Below are positions 6,395 through 12,885 of a stretch of 15,885 nucleotides of DNA, piece by piece; the stretch's first letter is position 1, and each line of letters opens with the position of its first letter. The translations under genes and the position numbers were made by a program. The stretch covers positions 1 through 15,885 of the forward strand of contig JAIWOE010000074.1 of assembly GCA_020217165.1 (NCBI GenBank), written 5' to 3'. Source of the DNA: Desulfovibrio sp. GTDB taxonomy: Bacteria > Desulfobacterota > Desulfovibrionia > Desulfovibrionales > Desulfovibrionaceae. The notes beneath the pieces are model-generated. The model worked only from the letters and a program-made list of their open reading frames with translations. It made no database searches and was not told where the DNA came from.

Positions 6395-8127
6395 CCCCTT
6401 CCGCCGCCAGAAAAACCTGGGAGCCGCGCCCCGTCAAGGCGCAGCCAGACACCTCGGGGCGGCTGGAAGCCATCGCCGCCGAATTGTCCATCACGCCAGC
6501 CCTAGCCCGCCTGCTGTGGCAGCGGGGGTTCACCTCGGCCCAGGCCATGGACCGTCACCTGTCCCCGGGGCTCAGGCACCTGGCCCCCCCCGCCAACTGG
6601 CCCATGCTGGAGGAGGCCGCCCGGGCGGTGCTGGCTGCCGTGGAACGACGCAGCGCGCTGGCCATTTGGGGCGATTACGATGCCGATGGCGTCACGGCCA
6701 CGGCCCTGCTCACGGAATTTTTCCGCGGCCGCGGCATTGGTGTCACTCCACACATCCCCGTGCGCATGGAGGACGGCTACGGCGTCAATCGTCCCGGCAT
6801 CGAACGCCTCCACGCAGCAGGCATCCAGACCCTCATCACCGTGGACTGCGGCATTTCGGACATCGCATCCCTGGGCCGGGCACGGGAACTGGGCATGGAG
6901 GTGATTGTCACCGACCACCATCTCCCCGGGGCCGAGCTGCCCCCGGCTGCGGCCATCTGCAACCCCCGCCTGGGGGGATGCCCCTGCGAGTCCATGGCCG
7001 ATCTGGCCGGCGTGGGCGTGGCCTTTTACCTGGCTGCCGCCCTCAACCGCCGCCTGCCCGGCGCCCCCTCAGACATCCGTGCCCTGCTGGATCTGGTGGC
7101 CCTGGGCACCTTGGCCGATGTGGTGCCGCTTTCCGGCGTCAATAGGATTTTGTGCAAAAACGGGCTGTTGCTCATTGCCGAAGGCGCCCGCCCCGGCATG
7201 GCTGCCCTCAAGGAAGCCGCAGGCTACGCGGCCACGGCCTCCCTGACTGGCGGGTCCGTGGCCTTCAACCTGGCGCCGCGCATCAACGCTGCCGGCCGCA
7301 TGGGCCGGGCACAGGTGGCCCTGGACTGCCTGCTGGCCCCGGACAAGACCACCGCCGCCCCCCTGGCCGGCCAATTGGACGAGATGAACCGCGAACGCCG
7401 GGCCGAGGAGGAGCGAATCCTGGAGGAAGCCATGACCGCCGCCGCGGGCCTGCCGGAACTGGGGCTGGTGCTCTGCGGCGAAGGCTGGCACGAGGGCGTC
7501 ATCGGCATTGTGGCCTCGCGGATGGTGGAGGTCTTCCACAAGCCCACGGTGGTGCTTTCCCGCGAGAACGGCAGCGGCCGCTGCAAGGGCTCCGGCCGGT
7601 CCGTGCCGGGATTCGACCTGTACCAGGGCCTGACCCGCTGCGCCGAGGTGCTGACCCGGTTTGGCGGCCATCCCCAGGCTGCGGGCATGACCCTGGAGGA
7701 GGCTCACCTGGAGCGCTTTCGCCAGTTGTTCCACGGGGCCGTGCTGGAGCAGCTGGGCCCGGAACCGCCAGGACCGCGCCTGCATGTGGACGGCCACCTC
7801 TCCTTTGCAGAGGTGGATCACCTGCTGCTGCGTGAATTGGAATTGCTGCAACCTTTTGGTATTGGCAATCCAGAGCCGGTCTTCGTCTCCCCGCCGGTGG
7901 AAGTCCTTTCCCGCAAGGCCTTTGGACAGGACCACCGCCACGTGCGGCTCATGCTGCGTGATAAGGCCGCCGGCCTGACCCTGCGGGCCAAGGCCTGGCG
8001 CATGGGGGAGCACATCCCCGAATCCGTGGTGGGCAGCCGGGTGCGTCTGGCGTTTGTGCCCCGCATCGACAGTTACGGGGGACTGCCCACCATCGAACTG
8101 GAACTCAAGGACCTCGCCCCGGCCTGA
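6391..8127 (+). CDS. recJ: Single-stranded-DNA-specific exonuclease RecJ
   Basis: RecJ degrades single-stranded DNA 5' to 3' in recombination, mismatch and base-excision repair. The 578 residues are normal for the family. DHH phosphoesterase motifs are complete: GDYDADGVTA (94-103), TVDCGIS (150-156), VTDHHLPG (173-180 with DHH 175-177) and LVALGTLADVVPL. RINAAGRMG, EGWHEGVIGIVASR, GSGRSVPGFDL and GGHPQAAGM mark the DHHA1 and connecting parts. LQPFGIGNPEPVF opens the C-terminal OB-like region. The ATG lies inside the stop of the HDOD gene, so expression is coupled to it. The N-terminus has a short basic lead of about 20 residues. It is an intact gene. Confidence 0.97.
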   Translation: MTPSAARKTWEPRPVKAQPDTSGRLEAIAAELSITPALARLLWQRGFTSAQAMDRHLSPGLRHLAPPANWPMLEEAARAVLAAVERRSALAIWGDYDADGVTATALLTEFFRGRGIGVTPHIPVRMEDGYGVNRPGIERLHAAGIQTLITVDCGISDIASLGRARELGMEVIVTDHHLPGAELPPAAAICNPRLGGCPCESMADLAGVGVAFYLAAALNRRLPGAPSDIRALLDLVALGTLADVVPLSGVNRILCKNGLLLIAEGARPGMAALKEAAGYAATASLTGGSVAFNLAPRINAAGRMGRAQVALDCLLAPDKTTAAPLAGQLDEMNRERRAEEERILEEAMTAAAGLPELGLVLCGEGWHEGVIGIVASRMVEVFHKPTVVLSRENGSGRCKGSGRSVPGFDLYQGLTRCAEVLTRFGGHPQAAGMTLEEAHLERFRQLFHGAVLEQLGPEPPGPRLHVDGHLSFAEVDHLLLRELELLQPFGIGNPEPVFVSPPVEVLSRKAFGQDHRHVRLMLRDKAAGLTLRAKAWRMGEHIPESVVGSRVRLAFVPRIDSYGGLPTIELELKDLAPA

Positions 8128-8237
8128 GTCCGCTGCGCATCTGCCTGCTTGCGCCGGGCCATGGGGAATGCTACATACCAGATCGCCGCATCCGTAACCG
8201 GCATCCAACGCCACCACCTTGACCGCGCAGTGTTGCC

Positions 8238-8561
8238 ATGCCCCAAAACCTCCCTCCGTACGTGATTGAACACAGTGGCGACACCCTTCGCCTTGTCTTT
8301 GCTGGCGACATCAGCCTCAAGGTCACGCCGCAGCTGAAAAAGGACGTGGAAGCCGCCCTGGCCCAGCACGAGTTCAACGCCGTGGACGTGGAGCTGTCCC
8401 AGACCACGTTCATGGATTCCACGGGCATCAGCGTGCTGGTCATCCTGCATAAACGCAGCCGGGACAAGGGTGCCACCATGCGGTTGCTGCGCCCCAGCAC
8501 CCAGGTGCGGCGCATCCTGGACCTGGTGCAGCTCGCCACTTATTTTGATATTGTGGAATAA
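8238..8561 (+). CDS. STAS-domain protein (anti-sigma factor antagonist type)
   Basis: A 107-residue single STAS domain of the SpoIIAA/RsbV kind, which bind anti-sigma kinases depending on serine phosphorylation. The hallmark is MDSTGISVL, with Ser61 in the position phosphorylated in RsbV/SpoIIAA. It is preceded by the strand FNAVDVELSQTTF and followed by LVILHKRSRDKGATMRLLRP and a closing helix. There is no signal peptide or membrane segment. No RsbW-like kinase, PP2C phosphatase or sigma factor is in the window, so the partner must be elsewhere. It lies 110 bases after recJ; I see no good ribosome site before the ATG at 8238 and no convincing promoter in the gap. A role in a two-component-like switch is inferred. 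Confidence 0.9.
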   Translation: MPQNLPPYVIEHSGDTLRLVFAGDISLKVTPQLKKDVEAALAQHEFNAVDVELSQTTFMDSTGISVLVILHKRSRDKGATMRLLRPSTQVRRILDLVQLATYFDIVE

Positions 8562-8593
8562 TCCCGGAGAGTTCAGGCCATCTCACCTCGTGT

Positions 8594-8655
8594 GGCACCG
8601 CTGCGTCCATTGCGTCCATGACGCAAAAAAGACGCAGCCGTCGTTGCAAGGTGCC
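8594..8655. terminator. Nested repeat and hairpin cluster between convergent genes
   Basis: Between the STAS gene and the CBM48 gene. A 9-base unit TGCGTCCAT is repeated directly (8602-8610, 8611-8619) and is followed by two inverted GACGCA copies (8620-8625, 8631-8636). This gives an inner hairpin TTGCGTC-cat-GACGCAA (8610-8626), an outer one GCTGCGTC/GACGCAGC (8600-8607, 8631-8638) and a third arm pair GGCACC/GGTGCC (8594-8599, 8650-8655). A run of six T within the structure is on the minus strand. It is probably a bidirectional terminator. Confidence 0.6.
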
Positions 8656-8669
8656 GGAGAAGGGGATGG

Positions 8670-8987
8670 CTAGAGCGAGACCACGGAGTTTTCCGCGCCG
8701 GAGAAGGGGCTCGACTCCAGGCGGTCCGGGGCATCGTCATTGAACCAGCGTTCAGACTCGCCGTCCTTGGCCAGGTATTTGAACTGGTAGTCGCAGCCCG
8801 TGGGCAGATCCACGGTGATGGAGAATTCACCGGCCTTGCTTTTCTTCATGGGCAGGGAGGCGGTGTCCCACTCATTGAAGTCGCCGGCAAGAAACAGGGC
8901 GTCGGCACCGTTGGCGGCGTCCTTGGGGAGTTTGAAGGTTACCTTGCAGACTGGCTTGGTTTTGAGGAATTTTTTCGTCAGGGCCAT
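8670..8987 (-). CDS. Stand-alone CBM48 (glycogen-binding-like) protein
   Basis: A 105-residue protein that is essentially one isoamylase N-terminal/AMPK-beta type carbohydrate-binding module. After a basic lead (KKFLKTKPVCKVTFKLP) come ALFLAGDFNEWD (30-41), a GEFSITVDLPTG strand pair, YQFKYLAKDG (67-76) and RWFNDDAPD. Trp40, Lys70 and Trp81 correspond to the residues that stack on and bond to glucans in AMPK-beta modules. No catalytic domain is attached and there is no signal peptide. It probably binds cytoplasmic glycogen or tethers a partner to it; this is inference. ATG at 8987 has a strong ribosome site (AGGAG, 9 bases upstream). It follows the 134-residue gene on the same strand after a 158-base gap (8988-9145), where I see only the ribosome site and no clear promoter or terminator. 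Confidence 0.88.
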   Translation of the reverse strand: MALTKKFLKTKPVCKVTFKLPKDAANGADALFLAGDFNEWDTASLPMKKSKAGEFSITVDLPTGCDYQFKYLAKDGESERWFNDDAPDRLESSPFSGAENSVVSL

Positions 8988-9145
8988 GATTCGCCACTCC
9001 TGGATAAAACTTGCATGGTGGTTGACTGGATGCCGAGGGCCGTTAGGGGACAACACACCCGTTCCCTGGCCACCAAACCCGATGCGCCGGTAGTGGAGGA
9101 CGAATCTGCAGCCATTGGCCGCATGCTGGCCAGCAGCCGTGCGAG

Positions 9146-9550
9146 CTAGCCGTTGGCGGCGTCGTCCTGCCCGATGATATCCATGGCTTCCTTGAAGAAG
9201 TCTTCCTCGCGGGCGTCTTCTTCCAGGCCGCACAAGCCCTTGACGGCCAGCAGCAGGTCGCGCACATTGACGATGACATCAAACAGGCCGTTGTTGATGC
9301 GGCAGAGCTGGCCTTCGCGCTTGAGCAGGTATGCCCGGCGCTCCTTGACGCGACCATCATTGCGGACCACGGCATAGGCCGTGTACCCTTGATTAGTGAT
9401 ATACAATTTCTGCTGGGTCAAGGCCCCGGACTCAGCATCGTAGAACGAATGCTCCCCGCACAGCCGGCCCGTAAAGCTGATGGCTGCGCCGGAATCGTTC
9501 TGCAACGTGATGGATTCCATGACGGAATCGTTACGGGTGGGCTCTGCCAT
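9146..9550 (-). CDS. Unrecognised 134-residue protein
   Basis: I do not recognise the family. The product appears cytosolic, with no signal peptide or membrane span. Residues about 10-75 are beta-rich with regular polar/hydrophobic alternation (SITLQNDSGAAISFTGRLCG, QKLYITNQGYTAYAVV, RRAYLLKREGQLCRI). A more helical acidic end follows (VRDLLLAVKGLCGLEEDARE, EDFFKEAMDIIGQDD). Three Cys are spread out and form no obvious metal site. The ATG at 9550 is chosen over one at 9574 because AAGGAGG stands 7 bases upstream of it. The HTH gene ends 27 bases before this start on the same strand, so the two are probably cotranscribed. Confidence 0.75.
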   Translation of the reverse strand: MAEPTRNDSVMESITLQNDSGAAISFTGRLCGEHSFYDAESGALTQQKLYITNQGYTAYAVVRNDGRVKERRAYLLKREGQLCRINNGLFDVIVNVRDLLLAVKGLCGLEEDAREEDFFKEAMDIIGQDDAANG

Positions 9551-9577
9551 GTCCAGTCCTCCTTGGAAGGCCATGCA

Positions 9578-9922
9578 TCACTGTTCGCCATCGTCCCCTG
9601 CCTCGGCAGGCAGGAAGGAAGCAGGCGTGTGCGTCTGCTGGAGCAAGGTAAGTTGCTCCGGACCCTGTCGGGTCGGTTTCTTTTTTCGTCCTTGCCTGGT
9701 GGCAAGCCCCTGCGGCCGCGGGGAGTCGTCGAACAGCGCGCCTCCACCCTTTGCGATCCAATACGCTTCCAAATCAGTTTTGGAAATACGGTATTCCTTG
9801 CCAATCTTGGCGGCCAGGAGCTCGTCGGCCTTGATGGCCCGTCGCAAGGTCTCCGGATGCACTTGCAGCAGCGCGGCGGCCTCCAACAAGGTGTAGGTGG
9901 TGCGTGTTGTCTCGCCTTCCAT
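9578..9922 (-). CDS. Small helix-turn-helix DNA-binding protein (excisionase/MerR-like)
   Basis: A 114-residue protein with an N-terminal winged HTH of the HTH_17 type: YTLLEAAALLQVHPETLRRA forms the helix-turn-helix and IGKEYRISKTDLEAYW the wing and closing helix, residues about 10-56. The rest is low-complexity and basic (RQGRKKKPTRQ) and then acidic at the end (AEAGDDGEQ). This domain occurs in excisionases and in small transcription factors; with no integrase nearby, a local regulator is more likely. ATG at 9922 is favoured by GAGG five bases upstream; ATGs at 9961 and 9970 are in frame but sit in a GC hairpin without a ribosome site. It is first in a possible operon with the 134-residue protein and may autoregulate at the palindrome near 10025. 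Confidence 0.82.
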   Translation of the reverse strand: MEGETTRTTYTLLEAAALLQVHPETLRRAIKADELLAAKIGKEYRISKTDLEAYWIAKGGGALFDDSPRPQGLATRQGRKKKPTRQGPEQLTLLQQTHTPASFLPAEAGDDGEQ

Positions 9923-10034
9923 CACCACCTCGCATCCTCCGCAGGCGCTGTGTGCGCGCATGGCGCGCATTGCGTTGACAGGGCGCCCCAGGGCCGCAGC
10001 CCTGGTATCCCACCTCTCATTGCACTACAATGCA
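9923..10034 (-). promoter_or_regulatory. Structured leader and operator-like palindrome of the HTH gene
   Basis: The predicted transcript leader, about 108 bases, has two strong hairpins: CCAGGGC-loop-GCCCTGG (9988-10005, loop of 4) and GCGCGC-ATG-GCGCGC (9954-9968, loop of 3). A palindrome CATTG-cacta-CAATG (10018-10032) sits at the expected transcription start and could be an operator. The ribosome site follows close to 9922. Regulation by structure or autorepression is inference. Confidence 0.45.
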
Positions 10035-10036
10035 CC

Positions 10037-10064
10037 ATTACCTCGCGGAGTCGATCATTGTCAA
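10037..10064 (-). promoter_or_regulatory. Predicted sigma-70 promoter of the HTH gene
   Basis: On the minus strand there is a perfect -35 TTGACA (10064-10059), a 16-base spacer and a -10 GGTAAT (10042-10037, 4 of 6). The flank upstream (10061-10140) is A/T-rich and carries TCAACT three times (10061, 10081, 10110) and TCGA(N)2AT at 10051 and 10071. The 20-base spacing of the first copies, about two helical turns, suggests activator sites. Confidence 0.5.
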
Positions 10065-10155
10065 CTTAAATCGACAATAATCAACTCCAGGCAACAGTCC
10101 TGGCACTCATCAACTTGAAATTACTCTATTACACGATTTCTTATGCGCAGGCAAC

Positions 10156-10193
10156 GCCTTGGGCGCAGCCTTCCAGACGGCAACGCCCAAGGC
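10156..10193 (-). terminator. Hairpin after the histidine kinase gene
   Basis: A perfect 10-base inverted repeat, GCCTTGGGCG (10156-10165) and CGCCCAAGGC (10184-10193), has an 18-base loop. It lies 23 bases past the kinase stop. There is no run of T after it on the minus strand, so it may stop transcription weakly or stabilise the 3' end. Confidence 0.55.
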
Positions 10194-10215
10194 CAGGCCC
10201 CCCGCACAGCGCCAC

Positions 10216-11424
10216 TCAATGGCACACGGCTTCCAGGGGCAGCCGGATGAAGAATCTGGTGCCCTCTCCTTCTCGGGAGGTGAAGCTGGCGCGGCCTTTC
10301 AGGTAGCGTTCCGTGAGCAGCTTGATGGAGTACGTGCCCAGCCCCCGGCCCGGCCCCTTGGTGGTGAAGGAGCGCTGAAAAATCTGCAGGGCCGCCGCAT
10401 GGGGAATCACGCTGGGGTTGTGCACCCAGAACACGATGTGTTCGGGGTCCTGGGGGTCCACATCGGATCCCATGCGAATGACTGCCCCTTCTGGCTCCGC
10501 CTCCAGGGCGTTTTTGAGCATGTTGGAGAGCACGCGCCGCAGCAGGGTGTTGTCGCTTTTGAATGGGCAGGAGGCGGCCTGGGCATCCAGTTCGATGATC
10601 CGGCCGCGGGCAGCGTCGTTCCCGCGCATGGAGGAGATGGTGGCCAGCAGCACCTCGCGGCTGTGCAGCCATTGCATCTGGGCGTGCAGCTCGTCGTTTT
10701 CCGCATCCAGCAGCAGCTTCTGGGCCTGGATTTCATCCACCATGCCCTGGAAGAACTGATGCACCAGCAGCAACTCCTCCTGGCTGGCCGGTGAAGACTG
10801 CTCGCAGGCCAGCTCCACCAGATTGCGCAGGCTGCCCACGGTGTTCAGAATGTCGTGAAAAAAAATGCGCTCCAGTGCCCGGCGGCGTTTTTCGTGGCTG
10901 ATGTCCATGATGGCAAACACCACGAAGGAGTCCCCTTGGTACTGAAAGGGAGTGCCGCAAACCTTGAGGTCAAATGCCTCCACCAAGTCGTCGTTGCGGC
11001 GGGTGATGCGGCACTCCTCCACCTCGCGCAGGCCGTCAAGCCCGGCCAGAATGACCTTGAGGGCCCCGCACTGGGTGCAGGCCTCGCTGGTGCCGCACCC
11101 GTGGGTGGCGGATCGGGCGTGCTCACACTGGAACAGCTCGCCGGGCCGCACGCCGAGAATAGGGTCTGCGCTTGGCAGGTTGAGCATGTCCAGCAACTGC
11201 TGGTTGGCAAACAGGATCTGCCTGTGGCGGTTGAGGATGAGCACCAGATTGGTCACCGAATCCATGAGGGTCCGAATGAGGGGATCCGTGAACAGGGCCG
11301 CCTGCTCCCGCACTTCGGCCAGGCTGGCCCGGGTGATGAGCCCTGCTGGCGGGGAATACGAACTCCGGCAGCCCTGGGCGGGACGCATGGGGAGGGGCGA
11401 GGAGGCGAAAAAAAAGCTGGACAT
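10216..11424 (-). CDS. Orphan histidine kinase with cysteine-cluster PAS domain
   Basis: A 402-residue soluble sensor kinase with no membrane segments. Residues about 40-160 form a PAS domain (LMDSVTNLVLILNRHRQILF opening). Inserted in it is a cysteine cluster C100-x9-C110-x5-C116-x2-C119 with His102 (FQCEHA, then GCGTSEACTQCGA). The dimerisation helix carries the phospho-acceptor His190 in RIFFHDILNTVGSLRNL. The ATPase domain has NMLKNALEAEPEG (N box) and GPGRGLGTYSIKLL (G box). The product ends in FFIRLPLEAVCH. No response regulator is adjacent. The start is uncertain: ATG at 11424 lacks a good ribosome site, and TTG 11442 and ATG 11388 are alternatives that do not affect the domains. The cluster may bind a metal or act as a redox sensor; this is inferred. 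Confidence 0.9.
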   Translation of the reverse strand: MSSFFFASSPLPMRPAQGCRSSYSPPAGLITRASLAEVREQAALFTDPLIRTLMDSVTNLVLILNRHRQILFANQQLLDMLNLPSADPILGVRPGELFQCEHARSATHGCGTSEACTQCGALKVILAGLDGLREVEECRITRRNDDLVEAFDLKVCGTPFQYQGDSFVVFAIMDISHEKRRRALERIFFHDILNTVGSLRNLVELACEQSSPASQEELLLVHQFFQGMVDEIQAQKLLLDAENDELHAQMQWLHSREVLLATISSMRGNDAARGRIIELDAQAASCPFKSDNTLLRRVLSNMLKNALEAEPEGAVIRMGSDVDPQDPEHIVFWVHNPSVIPHAAALQIFQRSFTTKGPGRGLGTYSIKLLTERYLKGRASFTSREGEGTRFFIRLPLEAVCH

Positions 11425-11498
11425 GATGCACCGTAACGACAACTACAGGGCCCGCGCTGATGTGCCTCCTGCTTTACGTGGCTTTACTTTCAGGCGCA

Positions 11499-11514
11499 AG
11501 CCCGACCCGTGCCA
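11499..11514 (-). promoter_or_regulatory. Possible sigma-54 promoter of the kinase gene
   Basis: The minus strand has a perfect -24 block TGGCACG (11514-11508). The -12 GC is at the required 10-base distance from the GG (GGGCT, 11503-11499, where TTGCT is ideal). The start of transcription would be about 65 bases before ATG 11424. The degenerate -12 keeps confidence low. Confidence 0.3.
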
Positions 11515-11561
11515 ATCGGGCCACGGCAAGCCAGAAATTTCTCCAATGCTTCGTTTCTTGC

Positions 11562-11591
11562 TTGATCGCTTTCACAAAAATGTGTCATACT
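11562..11591 (+). promoter_or_regulatory. Predicted extended -10 promoter of the 81-residue gene
   Basis: TTGATC (11562-11567), an 18-base spacer and CATACT (11586-11591) preceded by TG one base upstream form an extended -10 promoter. It lies in an A/T-rich patch of the 237-base divergent gap, about 70 bases before the ATG at 11662. Confidence 0.55.
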
Positions 11592-11661
11592 AGCCGGGAC
11601 CAACCATGGGATGGCCACTTGCCATCCCCACCAAGGCCGTTCAACCTGCAAGGATTCCGCC

Positions 11662-11907
11662 ATGCTTAAGACCACGTGGGAAAAAGTGTTTGAATACGCC
11701 TCCATGCCCGTGCACGGCACCCTTTCGCGCAAATTGCGCAAGGATGTCAAAATTCAGATCAATGAAGGCACCATCTATTCCGAGGCCACCCTCTTCCTGG
11801 GCGAAGAGTTCATCCGCGTCACTTACAAACAGGGCAACGAAGCCGTGAACACTTATTACGACTGGGACAAACTCAGCTCCGTGCGCACCTTCAGCAAAGC
11901 AGAGTAA
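11662..11907 (+). CDS. Unrecognised 81-residue protein
   Basis: I do not recognise the family. It is a small, basic-to-neutral cytosolic protein without signal peptide. MLKTTWEKVFEYASMPVHG is probably a helix; the rest reads as alternating beta strands (DVKIQINEGTIYSEATLF, EEFIRVTYKQGNEAVNTYY) and ends in DWDKLSSVRTFSKAE. The compact beta-rich pattern could suit an RNA- or protein-binding fold, but nothing specific supports it. The start is ATG 11662 with AAGGA 7 bases upstream; earlier in-frame sequence (from 11611) lacks a ribosome site and looks unrelated. It has its own predicted promoter and a hairpin right after it, so it is a single-gene unit. Function unknown. Confidence 0.78.
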   Translation: MLKTTWEKVFEYASMPVHGTLSRKLRKDVKIQINEGTIYSEATLFLGEEFIRVTYKQGNEAVNTYYDWDKLSSVRTFSKAE

Positions 11908-11917
11908 CCCCGGCCTG

Positions 11918-11959
11918 ACGCCGGAGGCCCCCCGCTGCACGGGAACGGGCCTCCGGCGT
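11918..11959. terminator. Bidirectional hairpin between convergent genes
   Basis: A perfect 13-base inverted repeat, ACGCCGGAGGCCC (11918-11930) and GGGCCTCCGGCGT (11947-11959), has a 16-base loop. It is placed between the stop of the 81-residue gene and the stop of the solute-binding gene. It has no T-run on either strand. Confidence 0.75.
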
Positions 11960-11973
11960 ACACAAACCCGCGC

Positions 11974-12744
11974 TCACTCCCAGTCATGCAGGCCATACTT
12001 GGCCAGCAGGGCGGTCAGCTCGCCAGAGGCGCGCATGGATTGCGTGGCAAGGGACAGCCGCTCGGCATATTCCGCGGCCCTGGGCTCAGCTGGCGAGAAC
12101 GCGATGTACACGGGGGTGGGATCGTCCTGCGGGCCAGCGGATTCCACCTGCTCCTGCATCCCCAGTTCTTTGATCAGGTACTCGAAGACGTAACGATTGG
12201 CGATGACCACGTCAATGCGTTCCGCCACCAGCTTTTTGAGATTGGTTTCCACGCCGTTGTCTCCAGACGCGAATTGCACATAGTCGCCCTCCCCCACTTC
12301 CTGGAAGTACGCATCCAGCGCCTCACCGTAGGAATAGTCGCGGATGATGCCCACCCGCTGGTTGCGCAGGGAGTCCAGCCCGTCGAAGGTCCAGGCATAC
12401 CCCTTGCGGATGAAGAAGTGCGAGTCGTCCATGCCCTGAGCAACGCGGGGAAAGACGAACCCTTCGGCGTCCGCTTCACTGGCGCCAATGACGCCGGTAA
12501 ACGCCCCGGACCGCGCATCCGACACGGCACGCGCCCAGTTGAGCACCTCGTAGCGGACTTCAATACCCAAGGGCTCGAATGCCTTGCGAGCAAGCTCCAC
12601 CATGTACCCCGGCGCTGCGCTGTCGGAGGCGCAGTTGTACGGACACCATTCGTCCGCAGCCAGGGTGATGACGCCCTGGGCCGAGGCCGGCGCGACACCA
12701 GCCAGCAACAGCAACACCAAGACCAAGCAACGCAGGCGGACCAT
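11974..12744 (-). CDS. Orphan periplasmic solute-binding protein (family 3 type)
   Basis: A 256-residue secreted binding protein of the SBP_bac_3 class, usually the amino-acid receptor of ABC transporters. The signal peptide is residues 1-22 (VRLRCLVLVLLLLAGVAPASA, cut before QG). The mature part opens with ITLAADEWCPYNC, then PGYMVELARKAFEPLGIEV, LNWARAVSDARSGAFTGVIG and LRNQRVGIIRDYSYGEALDA; these order as lobe 1, hinge and lobe 2. DVVIANRYVFEYLIKELGM belongs to the second crossing. No permease or ATPase gene is nearby, so it may serve a distant transporter or act as a sensor. Two Cys (in WCPYNC) lie where ligand-contact residues normally are, perhaps a disulfide. ATG 12744 has AAGGAG 7 bases upstream. 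It is divergent from the DHH gene. Ligand unknown. Confidence 0.88.
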   Translation of the reverse strand: MVRLRCLVLVLLLLAGVAPASAQGVITLAADEWCPYNCASDSAAPGYMVELARKAFEPLGIEVRYEVLNWARAVSDARSGAFTGVIGASEADAEGFVFPRVAQGMDDSHFFIRKGYAWTFDGLDSLRNQRVGIIRDYSYGEALDAYFQEVGEGDYVQFASGDNGVETNLKKLVAERIDVVIANRYVFEYLIKELGMQEQVESAGPQDDPTPVYIAFSPAEPRAAEYAERLSLATQSMRASGELTALLAKYGLHDWE

Positions 12745-12856
12745 GGAACTACTCCTTAAGTTAGGGATTGTTCCCCGGTCACTGCCTCACCGACGCGGCC
12801 GTTTCATGGCGGCTGCGTGACATCCTGGAGATACGCTGCCGAGACCCAGCATGCGG

Positions 12857-12885
12857 TTGCGGCATGCGCTGCCTTCACGTATCAT
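12857..12885 (+). promoter_or_regulatory. Predicted promoter of the DHH-family gene
   Basis: TTGCGG (12857-12862), a 17-base spacer and TATCAT (12880-12885, 5 of 6 matches to the -10 consensus). Transcription would begin near 12892, about 35 bases before the start codon. Confidence 0.5.

Noticed and set aside
8149..8177. Promoter for the STAS gene (TTGCGC, 17 bases, TACATA)
   Set aside because: The -10 matches only 3 of 6 positions and would occur by chance.
7069..8217. Long minus-strand open frame opposite recJ
   Set aside because: RecJ motifs are complete on the other strand; the product is compositionally odd.
9578..9922. Phage excisionase reading of the HTH protein
   Set aside because: No integrase, att repeat or other phage gene is present, and the protein is longer than most excisionases.
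11986..12759. Plus-strand open frame opposite the solute-binding gene
   Set aside because: The minus-strand product has a signal peptide, a ribosome site and family motifs.
12793..12818. Hairpin ACGCGGCCG/CGGCTGCGT in the divergent gap
   Set aside because: Nine-base arms with one G-T pair are easily found in DNA of this composition, and no tail or conserved position supports a role.
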